From the NCBI RefSeq assembly GCF_003031265.1, contig NZ_CP019966.1, forward strand, positions 3,534,001-3,598,000: DNA of 64,000 nucleotides, in the 5' to 3' direction. The notes under the pieces are model-generated. The model had not been told where the DNA came from. It did not search any database and worked only from the letters and a program-made list of their open reading frames with translations. Every line of letters starts with the position of its first letter. Position 1 is the first letter of the stretch. Origin of the DNA: Rhodopseudomonas palustris (GTDB taxonomy: Bacteria > Pseudomonadota > Alphaproteobacteria > Rhizobiales > Xanthobacteraceae). A program made the translations under genes and the position numbers. This document shows positions 51,185-58,316 of the stretch, in pieces.

Positions 51185-52045
51185 CTTCGCCTTCACCCTC
51201 AAGCTTCGCGCGAAACCGGTCAGTCGGTTTCGCAAATTCGTTCGGAGCTACCCGCTCCAGCGGCCGCCCTGCTCGATCGAACCAATCGTCCGATCACGCA
51301 AAGCGAAATCGCGCCAGCCACCCATCGCTGAGCGGAAAGCGCTTCCACGCAACAGAGGACCGCAGCAAAGACCGGGCAGCTTTCCGCTGACCGGTTCCTA
51401 CCGAGGTCATACTTCCAAAACCGTCCTTGCCGAGAAAGAACTCGAAAGAACGCTTAATGTCCTGGCATTGCCTGGCTTATGTCGACAGCGTTTGAGCGTC
51501 TTGGGTCGAGGGTGGTGCCCGTAAGTCCTTGAAAGGACGGCCCGGGTTGTCCGTTCCGACGTTGGCGACGCTCACCGCCTGTCTTGAAGTGGGCGGGTTG
51601 TATCGGCGGACCTATCCTAAGTCAAGGCAAAACCGCTGCCAGATGACGGTTCGGCGACGACTTTCTACTACCTCTCCGACCGTCATGAAACGCCGATGAA
51701 ATGGGGCGTTGTGGCGTCCCGCTTGGCGCGCGATCGAGCTCCAATTTCGGCCTCGACGACCGGCTCGCGGGACGCGGATCGGCACCTCGCGGGACCCGAT
51801 TCATAGAATCGTGAGCAATCGGAAGAGCGATTCCGTACCGACTCGGCGACGGATTCGCGCTCCCTTGGCGTCTCGATTCGAGACAGCCGCCCCCGCTCAG
51901 GCTTCCGGTCCACATGGCGGTATTTTAGTAGCGACCTGCCATGCCGCTGAGATTACTGATCGGCGAGCCAGCTCGCCGGGAGCGTCGCGGGGCGGGACGA
52001 TCCACAGACCGGCCGCCGCTCCGGATTGCCGGCAGCGGCGGCGCT
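51185..52045. other. Long divergent control region between str operon and a beta-rich exported protein
   Basis: About 860 bases without a supported gene. On the minus strand it holds the rpsL promoter at 51597-51625 and so a 5' leader of about 400 nt before rpsL. The leader contains a small stem near 51525-51538 (GTCCT/AGGAC). An open stretch of 97 codons at 51622-51915 (minus) has no ribosomal-binding site or recognisable motif and is not called. Confidence 0.5.
51597..51625 (-). promoter_or_regulatory. Sigma70-like promoter of the str operon
   Basis: On the minus strand TTGACT (51620-51625), a 17-base spacer and TACAAC (51597-51602). It points to rpsL with start of transcription near 51590, giving a leader of about 405 nt. 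Confidence 0.6.
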
Positions 52046-53029
52046 ATGGCTAAGTGGCCGCCGGGGCGCCGTGTCGGCCGGCCGCGGGATGCGTGGAAAC
52101 AAATGGCGGGTTCGGGGCGAAATCGGTCACTGCCGCACTCTTGGCGCCGGGTGGCAGCGATCGCGATCGCCGCCGCCGCGCTGCAGTTCCTCGGCGGCCC
52201 GGCCTTCGCGGCCGACGACGATGACGACGACGAGACGCCGGCGCAGACCTACCCCAATATTTACCTCGACTTCCGCACCACCTACGGGCGCACCCCGGCC
52301 GGCACGCTCTCGATCGGCTTTTCGAACCCGACCATCGCCGTGCTGTCCCGCCTGCGCGAGCTGGCGGCGCTGCCGCCGCTGCAGGCACCGACGCTGCCGG
52401 CGAGCCAGAGCGTGGAGCTCGACGTACCGCTGACGATCGACGTCAACGACCGCGTCTCGCTGTACGGCGGCTTCAGCACCACCACCAGCAACAGCGGCGC
52501 CGGCTGGAGCTCGGTCGACATCACCAGCTGGAACGTCGGCGTCCAGGCCGACATCTATCGCCAGGACGGCGGCTCGCTGCCGACCCTGACGCTGCAGACC
52601 ACCCTCACCCGCTCGGTGCCGAGCGGACCGCTGGCCACCACATCGCTCAACACCATCCTGGAGGCGTCCTACGCGTTCGACGCCGACGAGACCCGCGGCG
52701 TCCTCGCCGGCGTCCAGTTCACCACCACAGCGATCGACGCCGACCGCGCCGCGATCCATCCGAACACGGTCGGCTGGCTCGGCGGCTACTATCAGTGGGA
52801 CAACAACTGGAAGCTCACCGGGCGCGCCGGCCTACAGTCATTCGGCGGCGCCGAGCTGCTGCGCTTCACCCCGATCGATGCCTTCACCCAGCCGATCCTG
52901 CGGATCGACCTCGACAAGCTCGACGACAACGACAACCGCCTGTTCGGCATCACCGCGCAGGTGTCATGGACACCGAAGCCTGCGTATCAGCTCACGGTGA
53001 GGACGCCGCTGTATCTGACAAAGAACTGA
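52046..53029 (+). CDS. Exported beta-rich protein, possible outer-membrane barrel
   Basis: About 327 residues from ATG 52046, or 308 from ATG 52103. A positively charged N-terminus then WRRVAAIAIAAAALQFLGGP and AFAADDDDDDE gives a signal peptide with an acidic mature start. The rest alternates short strands and turns (YLDFRTTYGRTPAGTLSIGF, VSLYGGFSTTTSNSG, WKLTGRAGLQSFGGAELLRF) and ends PAYQLTVRTPLYLTKN, resembling a small barrel though without a C-terminal Phe. Function unknown. It is divergent from the str operon. Confidence 0.65.
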   Translation: MAKWPPGRRVGRPRDAWKQMAGSGRNRSLPHSWRRVAAIAIAAAALQFLGGPAFAADDDDDDETPAQTYPNIYLDFRTTYGRTPAGTLSIGFSNPTIAVLSRLRELAALPPLQAPTLPASQSVELDVPLTIDVNDRVSLYGGFSTTTSNSGAGWSSVDITSWNVGVQADIYRQDGGSLPTLTLQTTLTRSVPSGPLATTSLNTILEASYAFDADETRGVLAGVQFTTTAIDADRAAIHPNTVGWLGGYYQWDNNWKLTGRAGLQSFGGAELLRFTPIDAFTQPILRIDLDKLDDNDNRLFGITAQVSWTPKPAYQLTVRTPLYLTKN

Positions 53030-53116
53030 AGCGGCACACGTCGTCGAGCAAGCGCAAGCAGACAGGACGCGGCAGCTGCCGCCCAGCCTCGAAGCCCGCA
53101 CGCCGGATCATGCCTC

Positions 53117-55240
53117 TCACGCCCGCCACCGCAGTAATCTGAGGGCGTTCGCGGTGACCAGCACCGTGGCGCCGGTGTCGGCAAGAATCGCCATCCACAA
53201 CGTCGTCACGCCGAGCAGGCTGGTAGCGAGAAACACCGCTTTCAGCCCGAGCGCGATCGAGATGTTCTGCCAGATATTGCCGAGCGTGGCCTGCGACAGC
53301 GCGATCAGTTCCGCGACGCCATGGGCGCGATCATTCAGCAGCGCCGCGTCGGCGGTCTCCAGCGCCACGTCGGTTCCTCCGCCCATGGCGATGCCGACGG
53401 ACGCGGCCGCGAGCGCCGGCGCATCATTGATGCCGTCGCCGACCATCGCGACGGGAGACACTTCCTTCAGGCGACTAATCTCTGCGAGCTTGGCGTCGGG
53501 CAGCAGCTCCGCACGCGCTTCCATGCCGAGCTGTCCGGCGATGGCCTGCGCGGTTCGTGCGTTGTCGCCGGTCAACATCACCACCGCGATGCCTTTGGAC
53601 GTCAGTTGCCGCAAAGCTCCTGCCGCATCCGGGCGCGGCTCGTCGCGCACCGCAATCGCTCCCTCGCAGGTGTTTCCAGAGATGAGGACCACGACCGTCT
53701 TGCCCTCACGCTCGAGGTCCGAGATCGTCGTCGCAAGCTCCGGCGGGATCGTAGTCCGTTCGGCGGCAAAGCGCGGAGATCCGACGAAGGCGAAGCCGTC
53801 TTTCAGACGCGCGGAAATCGCCTTGCCCGGCACCGCCTGGCTCCCGCCGAACACGACGGGCAGCTGCAAGGCACGTGCCTTCGCGGCGCGGACGATCGCC
53901 TGCCCGATCGGATGACTGGTGTTGCCTTCGACCGCCGCGGCGCGCGCGAGCACCGCGTCGTCCTGCTGACCGATGACAGAAACAACGTCGGTCACCTGAG
54001 GCTGCCCCAGCGTCAGCGTACCGGTCTTGTCGAAGGCGACGGTCTTCACCTTGCCGAGCGTTTCCAGCACCGCGCCGCCCTTGATCAGCAGCCCTTTGCG
54101 AGCCCCCACCGCAAGTCCGGACGCAATCGCGGCCGGGGTCGAAATCACCAGGGCGCATGGACACGCGATCAGCAGCGTGGCCAGGCCGCGATAGATCCAG
54201 GTCGCCCAATCCTCGCCGAAGCCGAGCGGCGGCACGATGATGACCAGGAACGCCAGCAGCATTGCGGCTGGCGTGTACCACCGGCTGAGCCGATCGATCA
54301 TCCGTTCCGTCGGCGCTTTGCTCTCCTGCGCTTGTTCGACGAGGTGAATGATGCGCGCGATGGTGTTGTCGGCCGCCGCATTCGTCGTCTCGATGCGCAG
54401 CTCGCCGTTGGCATTGATGCTACCGGCATAGACGTGATCACCGACCGCCTTGGCGACCGGCACGGACTCGCCGGTGATCGGCGCTTCGTTCACGTCGGAA
54501 TGGCCGTCGAGGACTTTGCCGTCTGACGGGATACGGTCGCCGGGACGCACCACCACGACATCGCCGATCATCAGGTCGGCGGCCGGAATTTCCTCGACCT
54601 GGTCCGAGCCGTCGCGCAGCCGTCTCGCGGTGCGTGGCACGACGTCGGTCAGCGCTTCAATGCCCGCTCGTGCACGCCCCGCCGCGAATGTCTCCAGCCA
54701 TTCGCCAACGTTGAACAGAACGATGACCACGGCCGCTTCCTCGGCCTCACCGATCACGACCGCGCCGATCGCCGCAACGGTCATCAGCGTTTCGATGCTG
54801 AAAGGCGATCCCGAACGTGCGCCGATCAAGGCCCGGCGTGCGATTGGGATCAGACAGATCGCAGCCGCTGCGGAATAGAGCCATCGCTCGTAGGCCGGAA
54901 ACAAATGCGACAAGGCGAACGCCAGAGCGAAAACCGCCGCTGCGATCATGACGGTTTGCAGCTTCGCATCCTGCCACCACGGCAGTCGTTTCCGCTCGGC
55001 CCGGATGCTGCTGGGCGACGGCGCAATTGCCTGCGGTCGATAACCGAGCGAGCGCAGCTCCTCGTCGATGGTGCTCGGCGAGATTCTGTCCTGATCGAAC
55101 CGAAGCGCCAAGGTGGCAGCCGAATAGCTGACGCGGACATCCGCGACACCCGGCAGCCGCTGCATCGCCGTTTCGATCTTGAGCGCGCAGGAGGCGCAAT
55201 CCATGCCCTCTACGCGAGTTTTGTAGGCGTTGGTCGCCAT
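53117..55240 (-). CDS. zntA: Zn/Cd/Pb-exporting P1B-type ATPase (ZntA-like)
   Basis: 707 residues from ATG 55240. N-terminal metal-binding domain with GMDCASC (residues 11-17). P-type core: TGES in APITGESVPVAKA, ion-site CPC in LLIACPCALVISTPAAIA, phosphorylation DKTGTLTLG, HP motif NTSHPIGQAIV, GDGINDAPALA hinge. The last helix has LADTGATVLVTANALRLL, with the Asp typical of Zn/Cd/Pb pumps. It exports divalent heavy metals from the cytosol. Regulated from a shared divergent promoter with the MerR-family gene at 55306. Confidence 0.93.
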   Translation of the reverse strand: MATNAYKTRVEGMDCASCALKIETAMQRLPGVADVRVSYSAATLALRFDQDRISPSTIDEELRSLGYRPQAIAPSPSSIRAERKRLPWWQDAKLQTVMIAAAVFALAFALSHLFPAYERWLYSAAAAICLIPIARRALIGARSGSPFSIETLMTVAAIGAVVIGEAEEAAVVIVLFNVGEWLETFAAGRARAGIEALTDVVPRTARRLRDGSDQVEEIPAADLMIGDVVVVRPGDRIPSDGKVLDGHSDVNEAPITGESVPVAKAVGDHVYAGSINANGELRIETTNAAADNTIARIIHLVEQAQESKAPTERMIDRLSRWYTPAAMLLAFLVIIVPPLGFGEDWATWIYRGLATLLIACPCALVISTPAAIASGLAVGARKGLLIKGGAVLETLGKVKTVAFDKTGTLTLGQPQVTDVVSVIGQQDDAVLARAAAVEGNTSHPIGQAIVRAAKARALQLPVVFGGSQAVPGKAISARLKDGFAFVGSPRFAAERTTIPPELATTISDLEREGKTVVVLISGNTCEGAIAVRDEPRPDAAGALRQLTSKGIAVVMLTGDNARTAQAIAGQLGMEARAELLPDAKLAEISRLKEVSPVAMVGDGINDAPALAAASVGIAMGGGTDVALETADAALLNDRAHGVAELIALSQATLGNIWQNISIALGLKAVFLATSLLGVTTLWMAILADTGATVLVTANALRLLRWRA

Positions 55241-55271
55241 AGCGTCACCTCGACAAAGCGTTGTGACACCC

Positions 55272-55302
55272 CATATGCACCCTGTAGCAGCTACAGGGTC
55301 AA
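55272..55302 (-). promoter_or_regulatory. MerR-type promoter/operator of zntA
   Basis: Minus strand: -35 TTGACC (55297-55302), 19-base spacer holding the dyad ACCCTGTAG-ctg-CTACAGGGT, then -10 CATATG (55272-55277). The overlong 19-base spacer is diagnostic of promoters untwisted by MerR regulators such as ZntR, CadR and PbrR. It lies between the zntA and merR starts. Confidence 0.88.
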
Positions 55303-55305
55303 GAC

Positions 55306-55707
55306 ATGCAGACGGACCATCTCGCAATCGGCGATCTCGGGCGTCAGACCGACACCAAGGTCGAAACCATCCGGTATTACGAGCGGATCGGATTGCTGTC
55401 GGCCCCCGCGCGCACGCCGGGCAACTACCGCGCCTACACGACCGAGCATCTCAACCGTCTGAGCTTCATCCGACGCGCCCGCGATCTCGGCTTTTCACTC
55501 GATCAGATCCGCGCGTTGCTCGATCTGTCTGACGACCGCACCCGCTCCTGCGATGCCATCGACGCCATCGCCAAGCAGCATCTGGCCGAAGTCGATCGCA
55601 AGATCGCCGACCTCAAGGCCCTGCGCCACGAGCTCGACCACATGATCACCCAATGCAGCTGCGGAACGGTCGCCGACTGCCGCATCATCGAGGCGCTGTC
55701 TCCGTAA
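55306..55707 (+). CDS. MerR-family heavy-metal regulator (CadR/PbrR/ZntR-like)
   Basis: 133 residues. MAIGDLGRQTDTKVETIRYY-type helix-turn-helix (here LAIGDLGRQTDTKVETIRYY), RYYERIGLL and the long dimerisation helix. Metal-ligand cysteines: C82 (RSCDAI), C117 and C119 (CSC) and C125, arranged as in CadR/PbrR. It binds the operator just upstream, senses divalent metal and turns on the divergent pump. ATG 55306 is three bases beyond the -35 element. Confidence 0.9.
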   Translation: MQTDHLAIGDLGRQTDTKVETIRYYERIGLLSAPARTPGNYRAYTTEHLNRLSFIRRARDLGFSLDQIRALLDLSDDRTRSCDAIDAIAKQHLAEVDRKIADLKALRHELDHMITQCSCGTVADCRIIEALSP

Positions 55708-55747
55708 GGCCCGCCGCGCTGCCGGCGCAGCAGAACGGCCCCCTCTC

Positions 55748-56956
55748 CTACGCCACTGCCAACTCGCTCCGCCGCTGCGGGAACGGCCTAAAGGTCGCCA
55801 GGATCAGCATCGCGGCGAGGCCCATGCCGCAGGAGGCGACATACATCGGCGCGTAGCTGCCGTAGGCATCGTAGATCAGCCCGCCCAGCACGGGGCCGGT
55901 CGACATGCCGAGGCTGCCGGCCATCGCGGTGCCGCCGACGATGGTGCCCATCATCCGCAGCGGAAAGTTCTCGCGGATGATCACGGCGTAGAGCGGCATG
56001 GTGCCGGCGTAGATGAAGCCGACCGCGACGGCGACCGCATAGAAGCCGCCGAGCCCGCCAACGAAGGCGTAGGCCAACACGCCGAACGCCTGCGCGAGCA
56101 GGCCGATCACGAGCACGCGCTGCGCGCCGAAGCGATCGCCGGCGAGGCCGAAGCCGAGCCGACCGAACATGCCGGACAGCCCCTCGACGCTGTAGATCGA
56201 GGTCGCGGCGATCATCGGAATGCCGCAGGTCACAGCGTAGCTGACGGTGTGGAAGATCGGGCCGGAATGGGTCGCGCAGCAGAAGAAATTCGCTAGCATC
56301 AGCGTGACGAATTGCGGCGACCGCACCGCCTGCTTGAGTGTCATGTCGTCCGGCGCATCGGCGGAAGTAACCTCGGCGCCGCCCATTGCTAGCGCCGGCG
56401 GCCGCCGCACCAGCAGCGCTGCGGGGATCATCAGCGCGGCTGTGATCGCCGCGATGATCAGCATCGCGCCGCGCCAATCGTGGATCGTCACCAGCCATGC
56501 CGCCAGCGGCGCCATCGTCAGCGGCGCCATCCCCATGCCGGCGGAGACCAGTGACACCGCAAGGCCCCGCCCGGTGTCGAACCAGCCGGTGACGCAGGCC
56601 ATCATGGGCGCGAACACCGCGGCTGTCGCAGCACCGACCAGCACGCCGAACAGCAACTGCAATTCGATCAGCGAACCGGCCCGGCTGGCGAGCGCGAGGC
56701 TGGCGGCGAGCACCGCCGAGCCGGTCAGCACCACGGGGCGCGGGCCGAACCTGTCCGACAGATTGCCCCACAGCATGCTGGCGGCGGCCATCGCCAGGAA
56801 GCCGATGGTCATCGCGGTCGAGATACCGGTGACCGACCAGCCGGTGTCCTGCGACATCGGCCGGATCAGCACCGGCAGCGAGAACATCGCGCCGGCGGCA
56901 ACGCAGCCGAGCACGCCGCCGGCCGCAACGATCACCCAACGATAGGATTGGTTCAT
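55748..56956 (-). CDS. MFS transporter (oxalate:formate antiporter-like group)
   Basis: 402 residues with about 12 membrane helices. Helix 1 VIVAAGGVLGCVAAGAMFSL, the MFS loop GNLSDRFGPRPVVLTGSAVL, and in the second half GRLGFGLAGDRFGAQRVLVI show the two repeated motif A loops. RENFPLRMMGTIVGGTAMAG and the GLIYDAYGSYAPMYVASCGM end fit the monocarboxylate/oxalate-formate-like cluster. Substrate unknown. It is transcribed away from the metal genes. Confidence 0.85.
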   Translation of the reverse strand: MNQSYRWVIVAAGGVLGCVAAGAMFSLPVLIRPMSQDTGWSVTGISTAMTIGFLAMAAASMLWGNLSDRFGPRPVVLTGSAVLAASLALASRAGSLIELQLLFGVLVGAATAAVFAPMMACVTGWFDTGRGLAVSLVSAGMGMAPLTMAPLAAWLVTIHDWRGAMLIIAAITAALMIPAALLVRRPPALAMGGAEVTSADAPDDMTLKQAVRSPQFVTLMLANFFCCATHSGPIFHTVSYAVTCGIPMIAATSIYSVEGLSGMFGRLGFGLAGDRFGAQRVLVIGLLAQAFGVLAYAFVGGLGGFYAVAVAVGFIYAGTMPLYAVIIRENFPLRMMGTIVGGTAMAGSLGMSTGPVLGGLIYDAYGSYAPMYVASCGMGLAAMLILATFRPFPQRRSELAVA

Positions 56957-56988
56957 GGCTGTTTCCGTGTTGTGCGAGCGTTTCCCGC

Positions 56989-57082
56989 GTCATTCCTTGC
57001 CGCATCGTTGCGAGGAGTGAAGCGACGAAGCCATCCAGCTCGGTGCACGAAGTTGGTTGGCTTCGCTTCGCTCGCAATGACG
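56989..57082. repeat. Interspersed repeat, family E (GAGGAGTGAAGCGACGAAGC)
   Basis: CGTCATTCCTTGCCGCATCG at one end and GCTTCGCTCGCAATGACG at the other are inverted ends, with GAAGCGACGAAGCCATCCAG between. This layout is very common in this bacterial group. It lies in the gap between the MFS and VOC genes. Confidence 0.7.
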
Positions 57083-57188
57083 TTGAAAGGCTTGCGCTAG
57101 AGGCGTGAGTCTCCCGTGCTTCAAGGACGAAACACTCCTGCTGCAGCCGACATCGGACCGGCATTTTTTCGCCGGGTCCGCGGCGCCT

Positions 57189-57617
57189 TCAGGTCTGCGC
57201 GGGTTGGGTATTGATCATCCACGGGATGCCGAAGCGGTCGATCAGCGAGCCGAACCCGGGCGACCAGAACGTCTCGGCGAATGGCATCATCGGTTTGCCG
57301 CCTTCGGACAATTGCTCGTACCAGCGCTGCGCCTGAGCCTTGTCCTGGGTGTGCAGCGTGACATCGAATCCGTTCTTCGGCTTGTCGATGTTGGAGGCCC
57401 AACCGACGTCCATGTCGGCGCCCATCAGCGCCTGATCGCCGACTTCGAGCCAGCAATGCATCAGCCAGGTTTTGTACTTCGGATCGGTGATCGGCATGTC
57501 CGGAGGCCCATCGCCGTATGGAATGGCCGCGGTGATCTTACCGCCCAGAACCTTGGCGTAGAACTCGAACGCGTCGCGGCACTGCCCCTGAAAGCTCAGG
57601 CTGGTCACGATCTTCAT
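57189..57617 (-). CDS. VOC-fold protein, PhnB/glyoxalase-like
   Basis: 142 residues. MKIVTSLSFQGQCRDAFEFY, AKVLGGKITAAIPYGDGPPD, HCWLEVGDQALMGADMDVGW and the closing PWMINTQ are PhnB-like VOC features (a two-strand-helix pair making one ligand site). Metal ligands are not clear. It often works in detoxification or antibiotic binding. It is divergent from a MarR regulator, which suggests control by it. Confidence 0.82.
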   Translation of the reverse strand: MKIVTSLSFQGQCRDAFEFYAKVLGGKITAAIPYGDGPPDMPITDPKYKTWLMHCWLEVGDQALMGADMDVGWASNIDKPKNGFDVTLHTQDKAQAQRWYEQLSEGGKPMMPFAETFWSPGFGSLIDRFGIPWMINTQPAQT

Positions 57618-57714
57618 GCGGTGGTCCTCCCTGATCGACGTGGCGCGATGAATGCCGCGCTGGCTTAAGGCCCGCGCAGCCCGCCGGTGGCGGCGCTTGA
57701 TCCCGTCGATTTAG

Positions 57715-57726
57715 GTTGATATCAAC
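57715..57726. promoter_or_regulatory. MarR-type palindromic operator
   Basis: A perfect 12-bp palindrome GTTGATATCAAC in the intergenic space, 98 bases from the VOC start and 36 from the MarR start, immediately followed by ACGTATATC. MarR regulators typically use such short inverted repeats to repress both genes. Confidence 0.65.
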
Positions 57727-57762
57727 GTATATCGTCCTTCCGTTGTCAAGAGCCGTTCGCAA

Positions 57763-58215
57763 ATGCGCTCCCCGGCCGAACCGAGTTTCGAAACCACGCT
57801 GCTGGTGCGCGATAGCTGCCTGTGCCTGCACGCCCAACGGGCCGCGCGGGCGCTGGCGCGGCGGTTCGACCTCGCGCTGAAGCCGGCCGGGCTCACCAGC
57901 GGTCAGTTCTCGCTGCTGATGTCGCTGAACCGTCCGCAGCCTGCCCCACTCGGCGGCGTCGCTGCGCTGCTGGCGATGGACCGCACCACGCTCACGGCGA
58001 ACTTGAAGCCACTGGAGCGGCGCAATCTGCTCGAAGTGCTGATTGATCCGGCGGACCGGCGCGCGCGGCTGTTGCGGCTAACGCCTACGGGGCGGAAGAC
58101 GCTGGCCGCGGCAGTGCCGATCTGGCGCAAGCTGCATGCGGAGATCGAAGCCGATCTCGCCGATGCCGACCGCCTGCGCGCCGAGCTGAACGTGCTCGGC
58201 CGCCTCGCCGATTGA
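57763..58215 (+). CDS. MarR-family regulator
   Basis: 150 residues. RDSCLCLHAQRAARALARRF starts the DNA-binding region; the wing reads RNLLEVLIDPADRRARLLRL followed by TPTGRKTLAAAVPIWRKLHA. Two Cys residues near the N-terminus (CLC) may sense redox or aromatic ligands. It probably represses itself and the divergent VOC gene through the 57715 operator. Confidence 0.88.
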   Translation: MRSPAEPSFETTLLVRDSCLCLHAQRAARALARRFDLALKPAGLTSGQFSLLMSLNRPQPAPLGGVAALLAMDRTTLTANLKPLERRNLLEVLIDPADRRARLLRLTPTGRKTLAAAVPIWRKLHAEIEADLADADRLRAELNVLGRLAD

Positions 58216-58316
58216 GGCGGTCTGGCTCTTCAAAATTGGACTGATATCGACGGCGACTAAGTCCAGGCGATCAAGCCCGGCACAAGACGGCGTCCCGCGG
58301 GCGGGCCGCCCGCTCC

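Noticed and set aside
51622..51915. A 97-codon minus-strand gene upstream of rpsL
   Set aside because: Arg/Ser/Pro-rich, overlaps the likely rpsL promoter, no ribosome-binding site or recognisable motif.
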